Shown here: positions 46,893 through 54,731 of the stretch, piece by piece
Numbering within the stretch: position 1 is the stretch's first letter
Layout: the number at the start of each line of letters is the position of its first letter
From: Archangium_A sp035910535
GTDB lineage: Bacteria > Myxococcota > Myxococcia > Myxococcales > Myxococcaceae
DNA length: 64,000 nucleotides
Direction: 5' to 3'
NCBI GenBank assembly: GCA_035910535.1
Contig: JAMHXF010000104.1
Coordinates: 1-64,000, forward strand
Program-made: the position numbers and the translations under genes
Notes under the pieces: model-generated
Seen by the model: the letters and a program-made list of their open reading frames with translations, nothing else
Databases searched by the model: none
Told to the model about the DNA's origin: nothing

Positions 46893-47557
46893 GCGCGCAC
46901 CATCGCCAGCACCCGTTGCGGTGAGAGCCACTCGAGCTCGGTCTCGAGCTCGACGGGTGGATCTTCAGGCGGTAGGAACAACGTCACCTTCGCCGCGTTC
47001 TCGACGTCGATGTGAGCCGCCTGAAAACCGAAGAAGTGCCGCACGTGAGGGAAGACCGCTTTGTAGACGGCCTCTTTCACGGCGAAGCGCACCAGCACGT
47101 TCTTCCACCGTGAGGTCTCGGGCAGCGCCTGCACGGAGGCGAACTCTTCAGGTCGACAGATTCGCTCGGCAATGGTCATGCGTTCTCGTGCGTCGCCCTC
47201 GAGGTCGATGCCCAGCGTGCCTTCGTGCGCCGGGCCGACCAACGCGAGCGCGAGGTCTGTCTTGTGTGAAATCGACACACTCCAGCCGGGCGGCGTGAGC
47301 GGCTCACGTTCGCTGCCCGACAGCAGCGCTGGCCACTGCGCATCGAGCATCGCAGCCGCAGCCCGCGCCGCCAGCCGACCGCCCGCGACTTCAATCTGCC
47401 GACGGCCTTTTTCTTCGAGCGCCAACGCGCGTTCTTCTGGCGCCAGTCGTGAAAGCACGGCTTCAGAGACGGGCTCCGTACCTGACGGCAGGAGCACCGC
47501 GGCCAGCGCGCCGAAGCGCACCCGCCGTGTCCACGCGATCGAGAAGGCATCGCTCAT
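46841..47557 (-). CDS. 4'-phosphopantetheinyl transferase (Sfp/EntD type), probable PUFA synthase activator
   Basis: A 238-residue protein that should transfer phosphopantetheine from CoA to the Ser of carrier proteins. Diagnostic motifs are GIDLEGDA (magnesium-binding Asp) and FAVKEAVYKAVFP (the Lys-Glu-Ala motif), with an earlier SISHKTDLA. Large-specificity Sfp/EntD members activate synthases such as PfaA; in Shewanella the equivalent is PfaE. It lies convergent to, and overlapping, the end of the pfa-ole operon, so the locus carries its own activator of the four ACPs. Start chosen at MSDAFSIAW, preceded by AAGG at seven bases; an in-frame ATG 60 bases further out is less likely. Other synthases in the genome could also be clients. 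Confidence 0.88.
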   Translation of the reverse strand: MSDAFSIAWTRRVRFGALAAVLLPSGTEPVSEAVLSRLAPEERALALEEKGRRQIEVAGGRLAARAAAAMLDAQWPALLSGSEREPLTPPGWSVSISHKTDLALALVGPAHEGTLGIDLEGDARERMTIAERICRPEEFASVQALPETSRWKNVLVRFAVKEAVYKAVFPHVRHFFGFQAAHIDVENAAKVTLFLPPEDPPVELETELEWLSPQRVLAMVRAHSPVESPSTSALRTST

Positions 47558-47649
47558 CAGCGCACCTTGTGCCGAGGTGTCATCGATTCGCCAGCGCTCG
47601 TGAGAACGAACGCCCATCGCATGGCCGGGAGGCTAGATTTCCGCCGCCG

Positions 47650-47662
47650 CCGTGCAGCACGG
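47650..47662. promoter_or_regulatory. 13-bp palindrome in the divergent promoter region
   Basis: CCGTGC-A-GCACGG is a perfect 6+1+6 palindrome in the 128-base region between the phosphopantetheinyl transferase gene (leftward) and the ArsA-like pair (rightward). It is a possible regulator site for either direction, but a single short palindrome can arise by chance in GC-rich DNA. Confidence 0.3.
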
Positions 47663-47685
47663 GTCTGGCCTTCGAGGGGCATTTT

Positions 47686-48585
47686 CTGGACGAGCTGGTC
47701 AATAAACGAGTGGTGCTCATCACGGGGAAGGGCGGCGTCGGTCGCTCGGTGATGACGGCGGTGCTGGCGCGCATCGCGGCTTCGCGCGGCAAGCGCGTGC
47801 TGGTCAGCGAAATCGGTGAAGAGGGCGACGACTACTCTCCGCTCGCGAAGCACTTCGGTCGCGCCCGGCTGCCTTCACAGCCCGAGCTGGTCGCTCCGAA
47901 TACGCACGCGGTCATGTTGATGGCGCGTACCGGGCAGGAGCAGTTTCTCAAGTCTGTGCTGCGCTCGGGCACCATCGCGCGCGCGGCGCTCGGCTCCGAC
48001 GCGCTCCGCAAGCTGCTCTCGGCGGGCCCGTCGTTTCGGGAAATGGGCGTTTTCTTTCAGCTGCTCTCGTACCTGCGCGGCACCGAGCACGATCTGATCC
48101 TCGTCGACATGCCGGCGACGGGTCACACGCTGTCGCTCACCGGGCTCCCCGAGCTGCTGTTGCGCCTCGTGCCGCGCGGGCCCATCGCCGCGTCGTTGCG
48201 CGAAGGTCAGTCGTACCTGAATGACCCGAAGCTGGCCGCGGCCTGCATCGTCACGCTCCCGGAGACGTTGCCCGTCAGCGAGTGTCTCGAGCTCATCGAA
48301 GGGCTCGGCAAGACGAAGATGCCGGTCGGCGGCGTGCTGGTGAACCGCGTGCCGGTCGACCCGTTCACGCCTGATGAACGCGCGCGGCTCACGCCGTTGA
48401 TTGATCAACACCGGTGGCTGGGCGCCGAGCAGTTTCAGCGCCCGTTGCTCGCGGGCCGTGAGATCGCCCGCCTGCGCGCGAACGCGACGGTGCCGATCTT
48501 CACCGCGCCCGAAGTGCCGCACGAAGGCATGATCGACGAGCTGGTGCGCACGCTGTCTTCAGCCAAGCCAATGGGAGAAGTCTGA
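47686..48585 (+). CDS. ArsA/Get3-like ATPase, subunit 1 (P-loop Lys replaced)
   Basis: About 299 residues, ArsA/Get3 family of the MinD/SIMIBI group. The N-terminal deviant Walker A reads GKGGVGRSV: the first (signature) Lys is present but the usual P-loop Lys is Arg. Later motifs LILVDMPATGHTLSLTGLP and VLVNRVPVDP are family-typical. It resembles the first of the adjacent mycobacterial pair BagA/BagB (Rv3679/Rv3680), which form a heteromeric Get3-like complex. Start inferred: homology begins at LDELVNKRVVLITGKGG. A CTG at 47686 lies six bases after GAGGGG and is the best-placed start; GTG 47710 is the alternative. One base separates its stop from the second ATPase gene. The role, perhaps in stress or protein targeting, is unproven. 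Confidence 0.8.
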   Translation: MDELVNKRVVLITGKGGVGRSVMTAVLARIAASRGKRVLVSEIGEEGDDYSPLAKHFGRARLPSQPELVAPNTHAVMLMARTGQEQFLKSVLRSGTIARAALGSDALRKLLSAGPSFREMGVFFQLLSYLRGTEHDLILVDMPATGHTLSLTGLPELLLRLVPRGPIAASLREGQSYLNDPKLAAACIVTLPETLPVSECLELIEGLGKTKMPVGGVLVNRVPVDPFTPDERARLTPLIDQHRWLGAEQFQRPLLAGREIARLRANATVPIFTAPEVPHEGMIDELVRTLSSAKPMGEV

Positions 48586-48586
48586 A

Positions 48587-49696
48587 ATGGCGGAGCCGGT
48601 GCGTGTCGGGCAGTTGATTCGCGAGCGGAAGATCATCGTGTGCTGCGGCGCGGGCGGCGTCGGCAAGACGACCACCGCAGCGGCGATGTCGATCGCCGCG
48701 GCGCGGGCAGGGCGCAAGGTGTTGGTGCTCACCATCGACCCGTCACGTCGTCTCGCAGAGACGCTCGGCGTCAGTCGCAACCCGCCGGAGCCGGTGCGCG
48801 TGCCTGAAGATCGCCAGCAGGCCGCGGGCATCAAGGCGCCCGGCTCGCTCGACGCGTGGATGCTCGACCCCAAGCTCGTCGCGGACAACGCCGTTCGTCG
48901 CCTCAGCAAGAGCGAGGAAGACGCCGAGCGAATTCTGGGCAACCGCATTTACCAGCAGGTCTCGACGATGGTCGCAGGCATGCATGAGTACACCGCGATG
49001 GAGGCGCTCTTTCGCCTCGTGAATGAAGGGCGCTACGACCTGGTGGTGCTCGACACGCCACCGTCGCGCCACGCGCTCGACTTTCTCGAAGCGCCGCACC
49101 GGCTCTCGGGCCTCGTCGACTCGCGGGCCATCTCTGCGTTTTTGCCCAGCGGCGACGGCATGGTCGCGCGCGCGGCGAGCAAGGTGATTCAGAAGATCCT
49201 CGGCGCGGTGTTCGGTGACGAGTTCGCCTCCGAGTTCATCGGCTTCTTGTCGACGTTCACCGGCATCTTTCGCAGCTTGAACGTCGACGTCGGTGAAATG
49301 CGCCGCTTCCTTTCGGGGCCTGACGTCGCGTTTCTGCTCGTCTCTTCGCCGGCGCCCGCGACGTTGACCGAGGCGTACTTCTTTCAAGACAAGACGAAGG
49401 CGCTCGAGCTGCCGTTTCGTGGCTTCGTCTTGAATCGCAGCAAGGCCGGCGTGCTCGAGCGCGCCATGCCTCCGTCGCGCGACGAAGCCGACGCGGTGTT
49501 GTCGGCCGGCCTCGCCAAGCTTCACCAGATGGCGGAGCTCGAGCAGCACGCGGCGGTTCGCGATCGCGCGCTCCTCGACGATCTCAAGCAGCGCGCAGGT
49601 GAGACGGCGACTGCGCTCGCGCTGCCCGAGCTGCCGCAGGGCGCTGACGACATCGCCACGCTCGTCGCCGTGGCAGATCGCCTCGCGGCGTCGTGA
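48587..49696 (+). CDS. ArsA/Get3-like ATPase, subunit 2 (signature Lys replaced)
   Basis: A 369-residue ArsA-family ATPase resembling mycobacterial BagB. The P-loop reads CCGAGGVGKTTT: the P-loop Lys is intact, but the signature Lys of the deviant Walker A is Ala. Switch and later motifs include LTIDPSRRLAETLGV, LVVLDTPPSRHALDFL and GFVLNRSK. It directly follows subunit 1 (a one-base gap), so the two should be made in equal amounts and probably form a heterodimer. Arsenite transport is unlikely, since no ArsB or metal-binding cysteine motif is seen. It ends 28 bases before the hybrid kinase gene, which may share the transcript. Confidence 0.85.
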   Translation: MAEPVRVGQLIRERKIIVCCGAGGVGKTTTAAAMSIAAARAGRKVLVLTIDPSRRLAETLGVSRNPPEPVRVPEDRQQAAGIKAPGSLDAWMLDPKLVADNAVRRLSKSEEDAERILGNRIYQQVSTMVAGMHEYTAMEALFRLVNEGRYDLVVLDTPPSRHALDFLEAPHRLSGLVDSRAISAFLPSGDGMVARAASKVIQKILGAVFGDEFASEFIGFLSTFTGIFRSLNVDVGEMRRFLSGPDVAFLLVSSPAPATLTEAYFFQDKTKALELPFRGFVLNRSKAGVLERAMPPSRDEADAVLSAGLAKLHQMAELEQHAAVRDRALLDDLKQRAGETATALALPELPQGADDIATLVAVADRLAAS

Positions 49697-49723
49697 CGAG
49701 CCGGTAGGTCTCGCGGCTTCCAT

Positions 49724-52700
49724 GTGGGTGGCGTCGTTCTTGCGATGCACACCGGCGTGACCTCGACGGATCTCGCCGCGCTGTGCCACCTGCTTGCTCA
49801 GCCCGCGCAATGGAGCGCCGCAGTTGAACGATTGCGCACGCTTCTCGCGTCGCCCTCGCTCACGTTCATCGAGCCGCCTGAGGGTCAGGTTGACCCACCT
49901 GAAGCGCAACCGACCCATTGGCGCTGCGCGGTGGAGTGGGACGGGAGCTCGTTGGGTTGGTTCGAGGCCGACGCCGCGCCGGCTGACGCTGAAGCATTGG
50001 CGGCGGTGCTGCCGTTGGTCGGTTGGGCTCGCCGCCAACAGCGCGACGCAGGTCACGCCGCGAGCCTCCTCGCGGAGGTGCGACGCGTGGCCGGTGGCGC
50101 GCTCGACTTCGCCGAGTTCGTGACGTGGTTGCTGCACGCGAGCGATGAACGCGAAGTCGAACGGCTCGGCACGCACGCGATGGTCTCGTTGCTCAAGGCC
50201 GGAGACGGCGCGCTCCTTCGTCGTGCGCGCGCAGGTTGGGTGTTGAGCATTCCCGCACGGGAATTGAGCGTGACGATTGAAGGCTGGGAGACCGGCGTCT
50301 TCGGTCGGTTGCTCACCAGAGAGAGCGTGGAGGTCGAAGCGACGCTCGAACAGCACGACGACGAGCTCACGCGGGCGCTCGCTTCGTGGGGCTACTCACA
50401 CGCCTTCGCGGTGCCGCTCGACACCGGCAACAAGACGCAGGGCGTGCTCTTCGCGGTGTCGAAGCTCGCGGGCGACTTCCTGCCGGAGATGCGCATCTCC
50501 GCGACGCAGCTGGCGATTCTCGTCAGTGTGACGCTGGATCGCTTCGAGCAGCAGCGCCGCCTGAGCGATCATCAGAAGTCTCTCGAAGACGCGCTGCGCA
50601 TCGCCAACATGGGCACGTGGGAGTTCTCGTTGCGCTCCGATGAGATCACCTGGTCGCCGGAGTTGCACCGGATCTACGGCGGTGCGTTCACCCCGAAGAC
50701 CCAGTCGTCCTTCTCGGCGATGGTGTTCATGAACCTCGACACGCGCTTGCTGCAGAACGGCGGTCTGCGCGAGCTGTTGGAGACCGGCGAGGTTGGCGCG
50801 TGGCCGTCGGAGGTTCGAACGCTCAACGGTCGCATCATCTGGACGCGCACGTCGTGTGAGCTGGTGCGTGACGCCGACGGTCGCGCGGTGCGAATTCGCG
50901 GCGTGACGCGCGACGTGACGGTCGAGGTCTCGTCGCAGCTCGAGCGTGAGAGGGCGCTGAGTCGCGCCACGCGCTACGAGCGACTGTTCGCGATGTCAGA
51001 CACGCTCGCGGTCGTCTGCGGCGTCGACGGCCTCATCGAAGAGGTCTCTCCGTCGTGGACGCGCCAGCTCGGCTACGAGCCGTGTGAGCTGCGCGGCGTC
51101 GGCATCGCTACGTTGCTGCACCCCGAAGACGAGCACGCGATCGTTCAGCTCTTCGCAGAGAAGGTGAGCGGCGGGTCTCCGGTGGCGACAGTGTTGCGCC
51201 TCAGGAGCCGCGATGGGCAGTGGCGTTGGTTGTCGTGGACTGCCGTCGTCGACGGCGATCGCGTCTACGCGGGGGCCACCGACATCACGTCGCTTCAAGA
51301 GACCTCCCAGCGCTTGATGCGAAGCGAAGAGCAACTTCGTCAAGCAGGCGCCATCGCGCGCATCGGGGCGTGGTCGCTCGACGATGCGACCGGCGTCGTC
51401 GATTGGAGCGACGAGGTGCGTCGGAGCTTCGAGACCCCGGCCGGCTTCGTGCCGTCGCTCTCCGACCTCGAGCGCTTCTACGAGCCCCGCGCGGCGGCTC
51501 GCTTGCGCGCCGCCATCGAAACGGCGGTGTCGACTGAAGCGCCGTTCGACCTCGAGCTGGAGGTCATCACCTGGAATGGCCGTCGCATCATTGGTCGTCA
51601 TCAAGCGAACGTCGAGACGTGCGCGAGTGGCTCGGTGCGCCTGGTCGGCGCGTTTCAGGATGTCACCGAGCAGCACATGGCGCGAGAAGCAGCGCTCGCG
51701 GCGTCGCGGGTGAAGTCGCAGTTCCTCGCGAACATGAGCCACGAGGTGCGCACGCCGCTGAACGGCATTCTCGGTATGACGCGCCTGGCCCTCGAGACCA
51801 CGTTGAGCGTCGAGCAGCGCGAGTACCTCGAGGCGGTCCGCGTGTCGGGTGACAACCTCCTCGCGATCGTCAACGACATCCTCGACATCTCGAAGATCGA
51901 GTCGGGCAAGTTGGAGCTCGAGCACGCGCCGTTTTCGGTGAAGCAGGCAGTGTTCGAAGCCGCGCGCAATCAGGCCAGCCGCGCGCACGCTCGCGACATC
52001 GAGCTCATCGTCGACGTCGACCCGAACATGGCCGAACAGCACCATGGCGACGCGGTGCGGGTGGGGCAGGTGGCCTCGAACCTCGTCGGCAACGCGGTGA
52101 AGTTCACCGAGCGGGGGCAGGTCTCCATCGAGGTTCGGCAGCTCGTCGAAGGTGTCGAGGTCGCGGTGCGCGACACGGGCATCGGCATTCCTTCGGATCG
52201 CGTGCACGCCATCTTCGAGGCCTTCACGCAAGCTGACGGCGGTACGAACCGGCGCTTTGGCGGCACTGGGCTCGGCCTCACCATCACGCTCGAGTTGGTC
52301 AAGCGCATGGGCGGCAGGGTCGACGTCGAGAGCGAGCCAGGCAAGGGGAGCTGCTTCCGAGTCTTCCTCCCGCTGTTGCCGGTGGAGGGCGTCGGCCGTC
52401 GCGGGCTCAGCCTTCGCCGTGGCGCCGCGCTCGTGGTGAGCGACCAGCTGACCGCCAGAGCAGTGACCGCGCGCCAGCTCTCGCAGCTCGGCTTCGACGT
52501 CGCGCAGACGTCAGGCATGCAGGCGATGCAGTACGTGCTGGAGCACCAGGGGCCGCTGGCGCTGCTCGTCATCGATCACGAGCTCGAGCAGACGACTGGT
52601 GTCGAGCTGGGTGAGGCGCTTCAGCAAGCAGAGTCGCTGCGCGACGTGCCGCGAATTCTGCTCGCGCGCACCACGTCGCGGCCGGGCACGGAGGAACTCG

Positions 52701-53236
52701 CGGCCGCAGGTGTGCGTCGTGTGCTCTCGCGCCCGGCTTCGTTGAGCGAGTTGACGCACGCCGTGTTGCAGCTCGAGCAGGCAGGCGCGTCGAGTGTCAC
52801 GCAGGAGCGCGCTGTCGGTGGGCCGCCTCGACGCCGGCAGCTCAAGCTGTTGCTGGCCGAAGACAACGCGATCAACGCGCGCCTCGCGCAGCGGCTCTGC
52901 GAGCGACTGGGTCATCAGGTCGTGCATGTCGCCAACGGTGCGCTCGCCGTTGCGGCCGTTGAACGCGAGCGCTGGGACGCCGTGTTGATGGACATGCAGA
53001 TGCCGGTGCTCGGCGGGCTCGAAGCGACGCGCTTCATTCGTGACTTCGAGTCAGCGCGCGGCTCGAAGCACCTGCCGATCATCGCGCTGACGGCGAGCGC
53101 CATGAAGGGAGACGAAGACGTCGGCCTCGCCGCCGGCATGGACGCGTACCTCACCAAGCCGGTCTCGCCCGAGAAGCTGGCCGACGTTCTCGAGCGCCTC
53201 ACGTTCGAAGCGCAGCGTGAAGAGAAGTCCGCATGA
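49724..53236 (+). CDS. Hybrid sensor histidine kinase with GAF-like, three PAS and two receiver domains
   Basis: An 1170-residue soluble kinase. Residues about 100-280 are GAF-like. Three PAS domains span about 285-405, 420-525 and 530-650 (with VVCGVDGLIEEVSPSWTRQL in the second). HisKA has His673 in MSHEVRTPLNG. The HATPase domain has DTGIGIP and GTGLGL. A first receiver (about 895-1020) is partly degenerate: Asp in LVIDHEL is present but the Lys position reads SRP. A second, intact receiver (about 1045-1165) has Asp1090 in MDMQMP and TKPV. This suggests a phosphorelay ending on the second receiver, with no output domain. GTG start at 49724, with an ATG 21 bases later as an alternative. Its stop overlaps the DUF2378 start (ATGA). 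Confidence 0.9.
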   Translation: MGGVVLAMHTGVTSTDLAALCHLLAQPAQWSAAVERLRTLLASPSLTFIEPPEGQVDPPEAQPTHWRCAVEWDGSSLGWFEADAAPADAEALAAVLPLVGWARRQQRDAGHAASLLAEVRRVAGGALDFAEFVTWLLHASDEREVERLGTHAMVSLLKAGDGALLRRARAGWVLSIPARELSVTIEGWETGVFGRLLTRESVEVEATLEQHDDELTRALASWGYSHAFAVPLDTGNKTQGVLFAVSKLAGDFLPEMRISATQLAILVSVTLDRFEQQRRLSDHQKSLEDALRIANMGTWEFSLRSDEITWSPELHRIYGGAFTPKTQSSFSAMVFMNLDTRLLQNGGLRELLETGEVGAWPSEVRTLNGRIIWTRTSCELVRDADGRAVRIRGVTRDVTVEVSSQLERERALSRATRYERLFAMSDTLAVVCGVDGLIEEVSPSWTRQLGYEPCELRGVGIATLLHPEDEHAIVQLFAEKVSGGSPVATVLRLRSRDGQWRWLSWTAVVDGDRVYAGATDITSLQETSQRLMRSEEQLRQAGAIARIGAWSLDDATGVVDWSDEVRRSFETPAGFVPSLSDLERFYEPRAAARLRAAIETAVSTEAPFDLELEVITWNGRRIIGRHQANVETCASGSVRLVGAFQDVTEQHMAREAALAASRVKSQFLANMSHEVRTPLNGILGMTRLALETTLSVEQREYLEAVRVSGDNLLAIVNDILDISKIESGKLELEHAPFSVKQAVFEAARNQASRAHARDIELIVDVDPNMAEQHHGDAVRVGQVASNLVGNAVKFTERGQVSIEVRQLVEGVEVAVRDTGIGIPSDRVHAIFEAFTQADGGTNRRFGGTGLGLTITLELVKRMGGRVDVESEPGKGSCFRVFLPLLPVEGVGRRGLSLRRGAALVVSDQLTARAVTARQLSQLGFDVAQTSGMQAMQYVLEHQGPLALLVIDHELEQTTGVELGEALQQAESLRDVPRILLARTTSRPGTEELAAAGVRRVLSRPASLSELTHAVLQLEQAGASSVTQERAVGGPPRRRQLKLLLAEDNAINARLAQRLCERLGHQVVHVANGALAVAAVERERWDAVLMDMQMPVLGGLEATRFIRDFESARGSKHLPIIALTASAMKGDEDVGLAAGMDAYLTKPVSPEKLADVLERLTFEAQREEKSA

Positions 53237-53805
53237 GCAGCGCGTCGACGCTGGTCGAAGTACCGCGAATCGTCTACCGCCACACGGTCGAGGCCTTCGT
53301 CGAACAAGTGCTCGTTCGTCGCGGGCTGCTCACGCCGGACTTCATCGCCGAGCTGAAGCAGCTGGGGCTCGACGTCACGCAGCCGCGTGAGCAACCACCG
53401 GAGGTCTGGGTTGCTGTCTTGCGCGCCACGGCGGCGCGGTTGAGCCCTGCGCGAAGCGTCGCTGATGGGCTTGAAGACGTCGGTCGCGCGATGGCCAGTG
53501 GCTTCCTGGAGTCGTTGGCCGGGCGCGCGCTCTTCGTGCTGCTGCGCATGCTTGGCCCGCACAAGGCATTCCTTCGAATGCCGGAGAATATTCAGTCGGC
53601 TGACACCTTCACTCAGGTGAAGGCGCGTTCACTCGCGCCTGGCTCGGTTGAACTCATCTTCAACACGACGCTCGGCGCTCCGACGCATACGCGCGGCATC
53701 TTGCTCGAGGCGCTCTTTCGATTGAACACGAAGAACTCGAGCGTCTCGTTCACGGAGCACGCGGATTCGACGGCCTTCGTCGTGACGTGGGCAGAGCCGT
53801 CGTAG
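53233..53805 (+). CDS. DUF2378 family protein (Myxococcales-specific)
   Basis: A 190-residue protein of the DUF2378/TIGR02265 family, many-copy in myxobacterial genomes and of unknown function. Recognisable parts are VGRAMASGFLESLAG, LLRMLGPHKAFLRMPENI and a C-terminal beta-rich half (VELIFNT). No catalytic or DNA-binding motif is visible. The family is distantly related to heme-NO-binding-type sensory folds in some annotations, which I cannot confirm here. Its start overlaps the hybrid kinase stop by four bases, so the two are translationally coupled, and a sensory or partner role for that kinase is a fair inference. A terminator and a minus-strand tRNA lie just downstream. Confidence 0.85.
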   Translation: MSSASTLVEVPRIVYRHTVEAFVEQVLVRRGLLTPDFIAELKQLGLDVTQPREQPPEVWVAVLRATAARLSPARSVADGLEDVGRAMASGFLESLAGRALFVLLRMLGPHKAFLRMPENIQSADTFTQVKARSLAPGSVELIFNTTLGAPTHTRGILLEALFRLNTKNSSVSFTEHADSTAFVVTWAEPS

Positions 53806-53810
53806 CGGGA

Positions 53811-53844
53811 AAAACAAAAAGCCCCGGGGGTACCGGGGCTTTCT
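53811..53844 (-). terminator. Rho-independent terminator of the tRNA-Gly operon (works on both strands)
   Basis: Nine-base stem AAGCCCCGG / CCGGGGCTT with a five-base loop. On the minus strand it is followed by a T-rich run (TTTTTGTTTTT), ideal for ending the tRNA transcript about 13 bases after CCA. On the plus strand it has a weaker TTTCT tail and may also serve the DUF2378 gene, whose stop is six bases upstream. Confidence 0.9.
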
Positions 53845-53854
53845 GGCCATTCTA

Positions 53855-53929
53855 TGGAGCGGGAAAAGGGATTTGAACCCTCGACCCCCGCCTTGGCAAG
53901 GCGATGCTCTACCGCTGAGCTATTCCCGC
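53855..53929 (-). tRNA. tRNA-Gly (anticodon GCC)
   Basis: 75 nt including an encoded 3' CCA. Acceptor stem GCGGGAA/TTCCCGC, D-arm GCTC-AGCGGTA-GAGC, anticodon stem TCGCC/GGCGG with loop TTGCCAA (anticodon GCC, reading GGC and GGT), and T-arm GAGGG-TTCAAAT-CCCTT. All stems pair. It is downstream of pgsA on the same strand and followed by a terminator, so it may be read from the upstream operon or its own promoter; no clear promoter is visible between. Confidence 0.97.
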
Positions 53930-53990
53930 GTATTCGTGCTGCGACCTGCTGTTTCGACGGACGCGGAAGTACATTTGCTCTGACGCACCG

Positions 53991-54731
53991 TCAAGCGCTT
54001 TTCGTAGCCGGAGTGTCACTTCGTTGGCCGAGGCGGTTCAAGAACGCCTGGAAGTACACGCCAGCGCTCCACACACTGAAGGCCGTCGACAGGTACACGA
54101 GGATCTTGCCGATCAGGTTGAAGTTCACGTCGTACCAGCCCGACAGCAGGAACACCGGGTGGGTGTAGTGAATGCACATGGCGACGATGCCCACGAGCTG
54201 CAGCGCCGTCTTCCACTTGCCTTCCTGGCCGGCGGCGATCACGAGGCCTTCGCTGGCGGCGACCTGCCGCAGGCCGGTGACGATGAACTCGCGTGAGAGC
54301 AGCACGATGACGATGGGCGCGTGAATTCGGCCCAGGCGAACCATCATCACCAGCGCCGCCGCGACGATGAGCTTGTCGGCGAGCGGGTCCATGAACTTGC
54401 CCGTCACGGTGATCATGTTCCACCGGCGCGCGAGGAACCCGTCGATGACGTCGGTGACGGCCGCGAGCGTGAAGACCGACGCCGCGAGCACCGAGTACCA
54501 AGGGTCTCCGTCGTAGAGCAGCCACACGAAGACCGGAATGATGAAGATCCGGCCGACGGTGAGCATGTTCGGCAGGTTCCAGAACTCCTGGAGCAATACC
54601 GAGGGCTTTCGATTCGCTCGTTTGGCGGCGCGACGCGTGGCCTTCTCGGCTCTGCGGCGGTCTTTCTCGTCGCGTTTCTTCTGGCGGGCTTCGAGCCGCA
54701 GTCGGCGTTTGGTCTCGCGATCGACGGCCAT
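53991..54731 (-). CDS. pgsA: CDP-diacylglycerol--glycerol-3-phosphate 3-phosphatidyltransferase
   Basis: A 246-residue inner-membrane enzyme making phosphatidylglycerol phosphate, the committed step to phosphatidylglycerol and cardiolipin. The CDP-alcohol phosphatidyltransferase signature D-x2-DG-x2-AR-x8-G-x3-D-x3-D is complete (DVIDGFLARR, then GKFMDPLAD). Several transmembrane helices follow. Compared with the usual ~180 residues it has an extra N-terminal tail of about 45 residues, extremely rich in Arg and Lys (RRRAEKATRRAAKRANRK), likely lying on the acidic membrane surface. It starts on the base where the TPR gene stops, so it belongs to the transglycosylase-TPR-pgsA operon. Confidence 0.93.
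   Translation of the reverse strand: MAVDRETKRRLRLEARQKKRDEKDRRRAEKATRRAAKRANRKPSVLLQEFWNLPNMLTVGRIFIIPVFVWLLYDGDPWYSVLAASVFTLAAVTDVIDGFLARRWNMITVTGKFMDPLADKLIVAAALVMMVRLGRIHAPIVIVLLSREFIVTGLRQVAASEGLVIAAGQEGKWKTALQLVGIVAMCIHYTHPVFLLSGWYDVNFNLIGKILVYLSTAFSVWSAGVYFQAFLNRLGQRSDTPATKSA

Noticed and set aside
48587..49696. Arsenite pump ATPase (ArsA)
   Set aside because: No arsB/arsR or metal-site cysteines nearby, and the paired arrangement fits Get3-like BagA/BagB proteins.
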